From NCBI GenBank assembly GCA_903907665.1, contig CAIVOW010000053.1, positions 1 through 11,114 on the forward strand: DNA of 11,114 bases, written 5' to 3'. The DNA comes from an uncultured Actinomycetes bacterium. GTDB taxonomy: Bacteria; Actinomycetota; Actinomycetes; Nanopelagicales; Nanopelagicaceae. Made by a program: the position numbers and the translations under genes. This document shows, piece after piece, positions 1-7,068 of the stretch (its first letter is position 1; every line of letters starts with the position of its first letter). The notes beneath the pieces were generated by a model. That model did no database searches, had not been told where the DNA came from, and was given only the letters and a program-made list of their open reading frames with translations.

Positions 1-1727
1 GTCGCAATGAGGATGACATCTGGCTTAGCAGCAGAATCGGAAAGTATGTAAGCGCCAAAGGCAACTCCTTCGGCTGAGGTGAATATTGTCCGATCTAAGA
101 CCGGCAAGTTTTGCCGAGAGAGTGCAAAGCCAGCAGGCTTGCGGCGCTTGATGACTTCACGCCAAGCAATCGCAGTCTCGTTGGCATCTGCTGGTCTAAT
201 AACGGAAAAATTCGGAATTGCACGTAGGGCGGCCACGTGTTCTACCGGCTGATGAGTTGGGCCATCTTCACCTAATCCCACCGAATCATGAGTCCAAACA
301 AATGTCGAGGCGATATTCATGAGCGCAGCAAGCCTTACAGCCCCACGCATGTAATCGGAGAAGACGAGAAAAGTTCCAGCAAAAGATTTTGTGAGTCCGT
401 GTAGAGCTATACCGTTAAGTATTGCGCCCATGGCGTGTTCACGAATTCCGTAATGAATAACACGGCCATACGGGTTGGCATCTTTCATTTCACTTGTACT
501 TGGCAAGAAGGAGTCCCCTCCTTCAATAGTTGTGTTATTTGACTCTGCCAAATCTGCAGAGCCTCCCCAGAATTCTGGAAGCACTGATGCAATCGCATTA
601 ATAATCTTTCCAGAAGCAGCTCGCGTAGCGATTTCTTTATCGGAGGAAAAAGCTGGAATAGAACTTTCCCAGTCATCAGGGAGCCCGTGAGTCTGTAGGC
701 GATTCAAAAGTTCTGCACGCTGCGGATTGGCCAAGCTCCAACTCTTAAATTGATTTTCCCATGCAAGTCGATCACTAGTTCCGCGCTCAATTACTTTACG
801 CGCATGTGCGACTACAACTTCGGGAGCGGCAAAGAATTCTTCTGGGTTTAACCCAAGTTCGACCTTAGTCGCTGCTATCTCTTCATTACCCAGTGCTGAT
901 CCGTGAGACTTCGAAGTTCCGCGGGCGCGAGGAGCCGGCCAAGCAATGACAGTTTTCAAGCGAATGAGAGTTGGCTTATCTGTGGTGCTTTCTGCTACTT
1001 CCATTGCATTTTCTAGCGCGTTCCGATCAACATCACCATTGGCCTGAGCTGCTACATCAATGACACTCCAGCCATACGCGCGATATCTGGCAGAAACATC
1101 TTCCGTGAAAGAGACGTGAGTATCTCCCTCGATAGAGATTCTATTGTCATCATAAATAACTTTGAGGTTTCCAAGTGCCTGAGTTCCGGCCAGCGAAGAA
1201 GCTTCAGCACTGACACCTTCTTGCAAATCTCCATCAGAGCAAATGACCCAAATATTGTGGTCAAAGAGTGAGGTTTCGGAATCTGGATCAAAAAGACCCT
1301 TCTCATATCGTTGCGCCATAGCCATTCCAACTGCACTTGCGATGCCAGAGCCAAGCGGGCCGGTAGTAATTTCAACACCATCTGTGTGGCCGTATTCAGG
1401 GTGACCAGGCGTTAATGAACCTTGCGTTCTAAATGATTTTAGATCATCAATAGTCAGGCCATAACCGGATAAAAATAACTGTATATACAAAGTCAGCGAA
1501 GAATGTCCGCAAGAGAGTACAAAGCGATCACGTCCAAGCCAATGAGGATGAGCTGGATCATGTTTGAGGAATCTTTGGAAGAGGGTGTACGCAACAGGTG
1601 CAAGTGACATTGCAGTTCCTGGATGTCCGTTCCCGACCTTCTGTACAGAATCTGCTGCGAGTGCACGCGAAATTGCTACGGCTTTATCATCTAATTGATT
1701 CCAAGTGGTGCGGGAATTGCTGCTCAT
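1..1727 (-). CDS. tkt: Transketolase, 3' end cut by window edge
   Basis: This is a thiamine-diphosphate enzyme that moves two-carbon ketol units between sugar phosphates in the cytosolic non-oxidative pentose phosphate pathway. Translation from the ATG at 1727 gives 575 complete codons without a stop. Visible family marks are GHPG at residues 34-37, CGHSSL in the substrate-binding region, the cofactor/metal motif SDGDLQEG around residues 164-171, YDDN further on, and PEFWGGSADL. The active-site REHAMG (the glutamate that activates thiamine) and GLGEDGPTHQP follow. The reading frame ends in LIAT, just before the usual GSE motif. By comparison with E. coli TktA, roughly 130 C-terminal residues lie outside the window. 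The start is supported by AGGAGT a few bases upstream. The gene follows ctaA by 38 bases in the same direction and may be cotranscribed with it. Identification is secure; sugar specificity is inferred from the family. Confidence 0.96.
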   Translation of the reverse strand, partial: MSSNSRTTWNQLDDKAVAISRALAADSVQKVGNGHPGTAMSLAPVAYTLFQRFLKHDPAHPHWLGRDRFVLSCGHSSLTLYIQLFLSGYGLTIDDLKSFRTQGSLTPGHPEYGHTDGVEITTGPLGSGIASAVGMAMAQRYEKGLFDPDSETSLFDHNIWVICSDGDLQEGVSAEASSLAGTQALGNLKVIYDDNRISIEGDTHVSFTEDVSARYRAYGWSVIDVAAQANGDVDRNALENAMEVAESTTDKPTLIRLKTVIAWPAPRARGTSKSHGSALGNEEIAATKVELGLNPEEFFAAPEVVVAHARKVIERGTSDRLAWENQFKSWSLANPQRAELLNRLQTHGLPDDWESSIPAFSSDKEIATRAASGKIINAIASVLPEFWGGSADLAESNNTTIEGGDSFLPSTSEMKDANPYGRVIHYGIREHAMGAILNGIALHGLTKSFAGTFLVFSDYMRGAVRLAALMNIASTFVWTHDSVGLGEDGPTHQPVEHVAALRAIPNFSVIRPADANETAIAWREVIKRRKPAGFALSRQNLPVLDRTIFTSAEGVAFGAYILSDSAAKPDVILIA

Positions 1728-1732
1728 CTACT

Positions 1733-1738
1733 ACTCCT
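1733..1738 (-). promoter_or_regulatory. Ribosome binding site of tkt
   Basis: On the minus strand AGGAGT lies 5 bases before the ATG at 1727. It is one of the best Shine-Dalgarno matches in the window. This contrasts with the transcript-heading genes, which lack one, so tkt is probably translated from a leadered or cotranscribed mRNA. Confidence 0.7.
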
Positions 1739-1765
1739 ATAGCTTTGCCTCAAGTGGAAAATATA

Positions 1766-2644
1766 TCAACTACGTTTCAATAGTTGAGTTGAATAAGTGA
1801 ACGAACTTATTGATGTCCACACCAGTGTGGAGCCTAATAAATGAGCCCCTACTAGTAGCTCAGGCACTCCTGTGAAATATTGAGTGTATCCAATCAATCC
1901 TTGAGCAAGACAAATCACTAAAAAGAGCCCAATTTTCTGAGCAGCTAAATCCTTGGTATCTCCTACTTCGATGGCCTTGATTAAAATCCAAAGTCCGAAG
2001 GAGATCGAAATGAGAGCAATGACGCTATCTGCGTGAAGCCATGAGATTGTGCGAGGGTCTAAATGGAAACGTTTTGCTTGTACGTCACCAGCGTGTGGTC
2101 CGCTACCCGTTACAAATATTCCAAGATTAATCACCATGAAAGAAAGAAGCAGAACGAGGCGGCCCATCTTTTTTGAGAGTGGCGCAATTGTCACTCGTTT
2201 TACATCCAACATGCGCTGGCGAAGCCAGAGAGATGCTGCAATAAGGAAAATCGAAAGAAGGAAATGGGCACCTACTGCGAAAGGGTTGAGATGCGTTAGT
2301 ACGGAAATTCCGCCCACCACTATTTGAGCAACTAAACCGAGCAACTGAATTGCCGTTAGCCAAGCAATCGCTTTGGAGTCGAGACGATTTCGTCCCCACC
2401 TAAAAAAGCCAATAACAACAGCAAGAATTGCGATTACAAGCAAGATTGTCAGAAGTCGATTTCCAAATTCAATCCACGAATGAAGGCGACCCTGGGCTTG
2501 ATGGGGCACTGGGGTGTATGACCCTGGCGTGCATTGCGGCCAGGTAGGGCAACCGAGCCCAGATCCGGTCAATCGGACCGCTCCGCCGGTCACCACAATT
2601 CCTACTTGGGCTACCAAGAGGAAGGTATAGATAAACCGCTTCAC
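1766..2644 (-). CDS. ctaA: Heme A synthase (CtaA/COX15 family)
   Basis: This 292-residue, very hydrophobic multi-pass membrane protein has about eight predicted helices. It oxidises the C8 methyl of heme O to the formyl of heme A for aa3-type cytochrome oxidase. Family marks are GSGLGCPTWPQC with a cysteine pair at residues 32 and 38, then the conserved glutamate in WIEFGNR (Glu59). Conserved histidines lie in AHFLLS, SWLHAD and GAHLLGS. Where Bacillus CtaA has EWSHR the histidine is Asn62 here; I recall the same EFGNR form in other actinobacterial CtaA proteins, so this is a subfamily trait. The Bacillus second-loop cysteine pair is absent. The start is GTG at 2644; an in-frame TAG at 2654-2656 blocks extension. 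It lies divergent from sufR and directly upstream of tkt. The partner heme O synthase gene ctaB, often a neighbour of tkt in actinobacteria, is not in the window. Confidence 0.92.
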   Translation of the reverse strand: MKRFIYTFLLVAQVGIVVTGGAVRLTGSGLGCPTWPQCTPGSYTPVPHQAQGRLHSWIEFGNRLLTILLVIAILAVVIGFFRWGRNRLDSKAIAWLTAIQLLGLVAQIVVGGISVLTHLNPFAVGAHFLLSIFLIAASLWLRQRMLDVKRVTIAPLSKKMGRLVLLLSFMVINLGIFVTGSGPHAGDVQAKRFHLDPRTISWLHADSVIALISISFGLWILIKAIEVGDTKDLAAQKIGLFLVICLAQGLIGYTQYFTGVPELLVGAHLLGSTLVWTSISSFTYSTQLLKRS

Positions 2645-2650
2645 GCTCGT

Positions 2651-2656
2651 AGCCTA
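2651..2656 (-). promoter_or_regulatory. Candidate -10 box for a leaderless ctaA mRNA
   Basis: TAGGCT on the minus strand fits the actinobacterial TANNNT -10 pattern and sits exactly 6 bases before the GTG start at 2644. Transcription would begin at or next to the start codon. No Shine-Dalgarno sequence is seen and no good -35 hexamer is found at 16-18 bases. A short hexamer match can arise by chance; the regular position in several genes of this window is the main support. Confidence 0.4.
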
Positions 2657-2751
2657 GAGCGTCCCGAACATCAGCCGGCGCATCAACCCGGCCGGTGGAA
2701 ATCCAGTGAGACCAGCATCTCAGGAGGGCTTGTCGGGAAGAGTGAGTCCGG

Positions 2752-2781
2752 TTGGTCAAATGGAGCGAATTACGCAACACT
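2752..2781 (+). promoter_or_regulatory. Candidate suf operon promoter
   Basis: TTGGTC (2752-2757, -35-like) and AACACT (2776-2781, -10-like) are separated by 18 bases. The predicted start of transcription, about seven bases after the -10 box, falls on the GTG at 2788, giving a leaderless sufR mRNA. The SufR-type operator overlaps the -10 box, as expected for repression. Neither hexamer is a full consensus match, so support comes mainly from the agreement of spacing, operator and start codon. Confidence 0.45.
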
Positions 2782-2791
2782 TATGTTGTGA
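2775..2791. promoter_or_regulatory. SufR operator (CAAC-N6-GTTG)
   Basis: Bases 2775-2788 read CAAC-ACTTAT-GTTG, an exact match to the CAAC-N6-GTTG inverted repeat described for SufR repressors of cyanobacterial and actinobacterial suf operons. Bases 2777-2791 also read ACACT-N5-TGTGA, the form I recall being reported for Mycobacterium tuberculosis SufR. The site lies between the candidate -35 box and the sufR coding region and overlaps the -10 box and first codon. This implies negative autoregulation of the whole suf operon. Sequence match seen; binding inferred. Confidence 0.75.
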
Positions 2792-3501
2792 AAAAGAATG
2801 AGCCAGATAAGACCCGCGATCTCGTGGCTCGATCCATTCTTGAGCGCGGACCGGCTACGGCTGTGGATCTTGCCGAGCAACTTTCAATTACCCCAGCTGG
2901 CATACGCCGGCACCTAGATGGTCTGGTCGCAGATGGAATTCTGGAATCGCGCGAAGCTCACGTAACCAGTGCCAATTTACGCGGACGCGGACGACCAGCA
3001 AAAGTTTTTATTATGACCGATGAAGGCAGAGAGAAGTTTGAGCATTCCTACGATGATTTAGCTGTCTCTGCTCTGAAATTTATGTCAAGTAAAAGTGGTT
3101 CCCATCTTGTTTCAGAGTTTGCGATGAACCGTGCTGAAGAAATTGAGCGTAAAGCACTGAAGAAAGTCGCATCTAAGGTCAGTATGAAAGCGCGAGTAGA
3201 TGCACTAACCGAACATCTTTCTGCAGAAGGATATGCCGCTACAACGGCTACGCGCGGAAGTGGTATCGAAATTTGCCAGCATCACTGTCCGGTGGCGCAT
3301 GTTGCGGCGCAATTTCCACAGCTCTGTGAAGCTGAGACTGAAATCATTTCAAGAATGTTGGGAACTCACGTACAACGTCTAGCAACTATCGCAAATGGCG
3401 ATGGAGTGTGCACCACTTTTATTCCAAAAATAGCAGAACGAAATATGGATCAAAGAAATACCCAACAAGCAAGATCACTAACAACAAGTAGGGGAGTCTA
3501 A
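2788..3501 (+). CDS. sufR: SufR, Fe-S-sensing repressor of the suf operon
   Basis: This is a DNA-binding regulator of 237 residues with an N-terminal winged helix-turn-helix. The helices lie at about residues 23-46 ([19 protein letters not shown]) and the basic wing GRGRPAKVF at 66-74. The C-terminal half carries cysteines at 163, 167, 180 and 208, spaced C-X3-C-X12-C-X27-C. As far as I recall, this is the spacing of actinobacterial SufR, where the cysteines hold a 4Fe-4S cluster that controls DNA binding. I chose GTG at 2788 because it fits a leaderless transcript and leaves a normal-length lead into the first helix. A TTG at 2752 would add 12 residues but coincides with the likely -35 box and has only a weak ribosome site. 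The gene heads the operon and ends one base before sufB. It would repress the operon when clusters are plentiful and release it under iron or oxidative stress. Confidence 0.9.
   Translation: MKKNEPDKTRDLVARSILERGPATAVDLAEQLSITPAGIRRHLDGLVADGILESREAHVTSANLRGRGRPAKVFIMTDEGREKFEHSYDDLAVSALKFMSSKSGSHLVSEFAMNRAEEIERKALKKVASKVSMKARVDALTEHLSAEGYAATTATRGSGIEICQHHCPVAHVAAQFPQLCEAETEIISRMLGTHVQRLATIANGDGVCTTFIPKIAERNMDQRNTQQARSLTTSRGV
3490..3496 (+). promoter_or_regulatory. Ribosome binding site that fixes the sufB TTG start
   Basis: AGGGGAG lies inside the last codons of sufR and ends 6 bases before the TTG at 3503. This spacing, and the lack of a nearby ATG in frame, support the unusual TTG start of sufB. 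Confidence 0.7.
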
Positions 3502-3502
3502 A

Positions 3503-4918
3503 TTGAGCAACACGACTGCACATCCAGAACTCGATGGAATCGGCAACTATGAATATGGTTGGTCGGATGCCAACGATGTGGGTAAAAACTCTCATCGTGG
3601 ATTAAGCGAAGCGGTCGTTCGCGATATTTCAAGTAAGAAGAGTGAGCCACAATGGATGCTCGACTTCCGCCTCAAAGGTTTAGAGCTGTTCTACAAGAAG
3701 CCAATGCCAAATTGGGGCTCAGACTTATCCGGTGTGTTCTTTGACAAAATTAAGTATTTTGTTCGTAGCACCGAGAAGCAAGCTCAAACATGGGAAGATC
3801 TTCCAGAAGATATCCGCAATACCTATGATCGACTTGGAATTCCAGATGCTGAGCGAAATCGCTTAGTTGCTGGTGTGGCTGCTCAGTATGAGTCTGAGGT
3901 TGTGTACCACTCTATTCGCGAAGATCTTGAAGCTCAAGGCGTTATCTTCGTTGATACCGATTCTGGTCTTCGTGAGCATGAAGAGCTCTTCCGTGAATAT
4001 TTTGGAACCGTTATTCCCGTTGGTGATAATAAATTCGCCGCTCTCAACTCTTCAGTCTGGTCCGGTGGTTCATTCATCTATGTACCAAAGGGTGTAAAGG
4101 TTGATATTCCTTTGCAAGCATATTTCCGTATCAACACCGAGAATATGGGTCAATTTGAACGTACTCTCATTATTGCCGATGAAGATTCGTATGTGCATTA
4201 TGTTGAGGGCTGTACAGCGCCTATTTACTCATCAGATTCTTTGCACTCGGCTGTTGTTGAAATCATTGTCAAGAAGAATGCTCGTGTTCGTTACACAACG
4301 ATTCAGAATTGGTCGAACAACGTCTATAACCTTGTAACAAAGCGTGCAACATGTGCTGAAGGTGCAACAATGGAATGGATCGATGGAAATATCGGTTCCA
4401 AGGTTACGATGAAATATCCTGCAGTTTTCCTTATGGGCCCACATTCTAAAGGCGAAACACTTTCCATCGCTTTTGCCGGAGCTGGACAACATCAGGATGC
4501 TGGAGCAAAAATGGTTCATGCGGCTCCATATACCTCATCAACTATTATTTCTAAGTCTGTAGCACGCGGTGGCGGTAGAACGTCTTACCGCGGGTTGATT
4601 CAGGTACAAGATGGAGCCCACCACTCTGCTTCAACAGTTAAATGCGATGCACTTTTGGTAGACACAATTTCTCGCTCCGATACCTATCCATATGTAGATA
4701 TTCGTGAAGACGATGTCTCAATGGGGCATGAAGCAACAGTTTCCAAGATCAGCGATGATCAGTTGTTTTATCTGATGTCCCGTGGATTAGAAGAAGATGA
4801 AGCAATGGCCATGATTGTTCGAGGATTTATTGAACCAATCGCTCGAGAACTGCCTATGGAGTATGCCCTTGAACTTAATCGTTTGATCGAGCTCCAGATG
4901 GAAGGTGCTGTCGGCTAA
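3503..4918 (+). CDS. sufB: SufB, Fe-S cluster scaffold subunit
   Basis: SufB is the core scaffold of the cytosolic SufBC2D complex, where sulfur and iron are assembled into a cluster. At 471 residues it has the normal family length. Recognisable blocks are [13 protein letters not shown], the region ending [11 protein letters not shown], the beta-helix strands around [13 protein letters not shown] and [15 protein letters not shown], and the C-terminal [25 protein letters not shown] tail. Cys381 in VKCDALLVD and His409-Glu410 in GHEATVSK match the E. coli cluster-forming cysteine and the following His-Glu pair, with the same distance of 28-29 residues. The start is TTG at 3503 behind AGGGGAG. 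The gene begins one base after the sufR stop and its own stop overlaps the sufD start (TAATG), so the two are probably translationally coupled. No intein or frameshift is seen, although actinobacterial SufB is a known intein site. Confidence 0.97.
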   Translation: MSNTTAHPELDGIGNYEYGWSDANDVGKNSHRGLSEAVVRDISSKKSEPQWMLDFRLKGLELFYKKPMPNWGSDLSGVFFDKIKYFVRSTEKQAQTWEDLPEDIRNTYDRLGIPDAERNRLVAGVAAQYESEVVYHSIREDLEAQGVIFVDTDSGLREHEELFREYFGTVIPVGDNKFAALNSSVWSGGSFIYVPKGVKVDIPLQAYFRINTENMGQFERTLIIADEDSYVHYVEGCTAPIYSSDSLHSAVVEIIVKKNARVRYTTIQNWSNNVYNLVTKRATCAEGATMEWIDGNIGSKVTMKYPAVFLMGPHSKGETLSIAFAGAGQHQDAGAKMVHAAPYTSSTIISKSVARGGGRTSYRGLIQVQDGAHHSASTVKCDALLVDTISRSDTYPYVDIREDDVSMGHEATVSKISDDQLFYLMSRGLEEDEAMAMIVRGFIEPIARELPMEYALELNRLIELQMEGAVG

Positions 4919-6009
4919 TGTCTTTACAATCAAATTTACTGGATTCACATACGCCAACGGCTCGTGAAGAGCTCTGGCGTTTTACCCCATTAGCAAAACT
5001 ACGAGGTCTGCATGATCTCGAAGTGAAGTTAGCTTCTCGTGTTTCACTTGGAACAACACTTAGCCAGTCTGGATTATCTATTTCAATCGTCGATGCAGCT
5101 GATTCACCATCAACTTCGGAAACAAAAGACTTAGTGTCCCTTCGAGTTCGAGAGCTTGCAACAAAAGTTTTGCAGGTAAATATTGCTGCTAACGCAGAAG
5201 TTGAAGAACCAATCTTCCTTGCTCGCACTGTCGAATCTCTCGATCCAGAAGTTTCGCGTACCAGCATTCACATGGGAGCTAATAGTCGAGCAACTATTGT
5301 TGTTGAAAACGTTGGTTCAATAACATTGGCAGAAGAAATTGTCATGACTCTGGATACTGGCGCAAGTTTAAAGTTCATCTCTTTACAGGAGTGGGAGAGT
5401 GATGCGGTCCATCTTGGTCATCATCACGCCATTATTGGTAAAGATGCGACTTTTAATTCAACGGTAATTACTTTAGGGGGATCACTTGTAAGGCTGCTCC
5501 CGACTGTTGAATATGCAGGACCGGGCGCTAGCGCTGAATTGTCTGGGATCTACTTTGCAACAAGCGGTCAGCATTTGGAGCACCGAATTCATGTAGATCA
5601 CAACTTGCCTCATGCAAAGTCTCGCGTTAACTACAAAGGCGCTTTGCACGGAGATAAAGCTCGCACCGTCTGGTTCGGAGATGTATATATCCGGGCAAAT
5701 GCCGAAGGCACTGATACGTATGAAGTGAATCGCAATCTCCTGCTCTCTGACGGAGCTCGCGCAGATTCAGTTCCAAATTTAGAAATTGAAACTGGCGAAA
5801 TTGTTGGTGCCGGACACGCAAGTACAACTGGTCGCTTTGATGATGAGCAATTGTTCTACTTGCAATCAAGAGGTATCCCAGCGAATATTGCACGACAATT
5901 AGTCATTCGTGGCTTTTTTCTAGAGATTGTCGCCAAGCTCGGGTTACCGGAAATTGAAGAGCGCATCATGACTCGAATCGAAGCTGAACTAGAGAAAGCT
6001 TCGTCGTGA
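4918..6009 (+). CDS. sufD: SufD, Fe-S cluster assembly scaffold subunit
   Basis: SufD is the paralogue and partner of SufB. It completes the scaffold heterodimer that rides on the SufC ATPases and is linked to iron entry. The 363-residue protein has a divergent N-terminal third (it starts [18 protein letters not shown] and includes the typical E-LWRFTP motif), a central beta-helix core, and a conserved C-terminal helical part beginning near DDEQLFYLQSRGIP. His300 in GAGHAST lies where E. coli SufD has the histidine important for cluster assembly. The ATG overlaps the sufB stop by one base, and the end overlaps the start of the Rieske gene (TGATG). Similarity between its C-terminus and that of SufB is visible in the shared DDxQLFYL...RG pattern, which is normal for the family. 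Confidence 0.95.
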   Translation: MSLQSNLLDSHTPTAREELWRFTPLAKLRGLHDLEVKLASRVSLGTTLSQSGLSISIVDAADSPSTSETKDLVSLRVRELATKVLQVNIAANAEVEEPIFLARTVESLDPEVSRTSIHMGANSRATIVVENVGSITLAEEIVMTLDTGASLKFISLQEWESDAVHLGHHHAIIGKDATFNSTVITLGGSLVRLLPTVEYAGPGASAELSGIYFATSGQHLEHRIHVDHNLPHAKSRVNYKGALHGDKARTVWFGDVYIRANAEGTDTYEVNRNLLLSDGARADSVPNLEIETGEIVGAGHASTTGRFDDEQLFYLQSRGIPANIARQLVIRGFFLEIVAKLGLPEIEERIMTRIEAELEKASS

Positions 6010-6302
6010 TGACCCAGATCAACAAAACAGACCTTCTTGAGGGTAAGCCACAGAGAGTTCTTGTGGGTGAAACTTCAGTGTGCGTTGTAAAAGTGAAGGA
6101 CGAAGTATTTGCAGTAGCTGATACCTGCTCCCACGCTGAAGCATCACTCTCTGAAGGTGAGACCTCGGATTACAAAATCGAATGTTGGCTGCACGGTGCA
6201 GAATTTGACCTACGCACAGGAGCAGCTATTTCTCTTCCAGCAACAGAAGCCCTAGAAACCTTTACCGTTATTGATAACGGCGACACAGTAGAGATCGGAT
6301 AA
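6009..6302 (+). CDS. Small Rieske-type [2Fe-2S] ferredoxin (NirD/BphF-like)
   Basis: This 97-residue soluble protein consists of one Rieske domain. The two cluster-binding boxes are complete: Cys40-x-His42 in TCSHAEASL and Cys59-x2-His62 in CWLHGAEFDL. The fold resembles ferredoxin subunits of aromatic-ring dioxygenases and the small nitrite reductase subunit, and such genes are often mislabelled as dioxygenase ferredoxins. No oxygenase or reductase gene is nearby; the gene lies inside the suf operon between sufD and sufC, an arrangement also known from Streptomyces and relatives. A role in supplying electrons to cluster assembly, or as a cluster acceptor, is inference. I prefer ATG at 6009 (TGATG overlap with sufD); a GTG one codon earlier at 6006 is possible. 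There is no signal peptide or Tat motif, so it should be cytosolic. Confidence 0.9.
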   Translation: MTQINKTDLLEGKPQRVLVGETSVCVVKVKDEVFAVADTCSHAEASLSEGETSDYKIECWLHGAEFDLRTGAAISLPATEALETFTVIDNGDTVEIG

Positions 6303-6305
6303 ATC

Positions 6306-7058
6306 ATGAGCACACTAGAAATCAAAAATCTTCAAGTTGCAGTTTCAACAGATGAAGGAATGAAACAAATTTTGCGCGGGGTTGATCTCACGATCAAATC
6401 TGGTGAAACCCATGCAATCATGGGGCCAAACGGCTCAGGCAAGTCCACCCTTGCTTATTCAATCGCTGGTCACCCAAAGTACACAGTCACTGGAGGCTCA
6501 ATGCTACTCGATGGTGTTGACGTGCTAGAGATGCGTGTTGATGAGCGCGCTAAAGCTGGCCTATTCCTAGCCATGCAGTATCCGGTTGAAGTACCCGGTG
6601 TTTCAGTATCCAATTTCTTGCGCACGGCTGCAACCGCGATTCGCGGGGAAGCACCCAAAGTTCGTACATGGGTGGGAGAAGTCAAAGAAGCAATGACCAA
6701 GCTCAATATGGATCCTGCTTTCGCTGAACGAAATGTAAACGAAGGATTCTCAGGAGGCGAGAAGAAGCGCCACGAGATCCTTCAAATGGAATTACTTCGA
6801 CCAAAAATTGCAATTCTCGATGAGACTGACTCTGGACTAGACGTGGACGCGCTGCGGGTTGTGTCAGAAGGAGTCAATCGCGTAAAGGATTCGCATGACA
6901 TCGGGATAATGCTTATCACTCACTACACCCGTATTCTTAGATATATCAAGCCTGATTTTGTACACGTTTTTGCTGCTGGCCGTATTGTTGAAGAAGGCGG
7001 CGCCGAACTTGCCGATAAATTAGAAGAGAAGGGTTATGCAGAGTACGTCACTGCATAA
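6306..7058 (+). CDS. sufC: SufC, ABC-type ATPase of the Suf scaffold
   Basis: SufC is the cytosolic ATPase that binds SufB and SufD and drives the conformational change needed for cluster formation; it is not a transporter despite the ABC fold. The 250-residue protein has every nucleotide-binding element. Walker A is GPNGSGKST at residues 40-48 and the Q-loop lies in FLAMQYPVEVPGVS. The signature FSGGEKKR begins at 148, with the lysine-rich form typical of SufC. Walker B ends in Asp172-Glu173 (ILDETDSGLD), and the switch histidine is His206 in ITHYTR. The ATG lies three bases after the Rieske stop. The sufS reading frame begins at or just after its end. Confidence 0.97.
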   Translation: MSTLEIKNLQVAVSTDEGMKQILRGVDLTIKSGETHAIMGPNGSGKSTLAYSIAGHPKYTVTGGSMLLDGVDVLEMRVDERAKAGLFLAMQYPVEVPGVSVSNFLRTAATAIRGEAPKVRTWVGEVKEAMTKLNMDPAFAERNVNEGFSGGEKKRHEILQMELLRPKIAILDETDSGLDVDALRVVSEGVNRVKDSHDIGIMLITHYTRILRYIKPDFVHVFAAGRIVEEGGAELADKLEEKGYAEYVTA

Positions 7059-7068
7059 AAATATTTCG

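Noticed and set aside
1052..1381. Long open frames antisense to or out of frame with tkt, ctaA, sufB, sufD and sufS
   Set aside because: They are shadows of well-identified genes, their translations have no recognisable motifs and their starts lack ribosome sites.
2674..2692. GCCGG...CCGGC dyad in the ctaA-sufR intergenic region
   Set aside because: It is a five-base stem with a nine-base loop in a locally GC-rich stretch. It has no T-run, lies upstream of the proposed ctaA start and resembles no known operator.
2722..2727. AGGAGG as a ribosome site for sufR
   Set aside because: It is a perfect Shine-Dalgarno core but ends 24 bases before the TTG at 2752 and 60 before the GTG at 2788. The TTG two bases downstream at 2730 is too close and in another frame.
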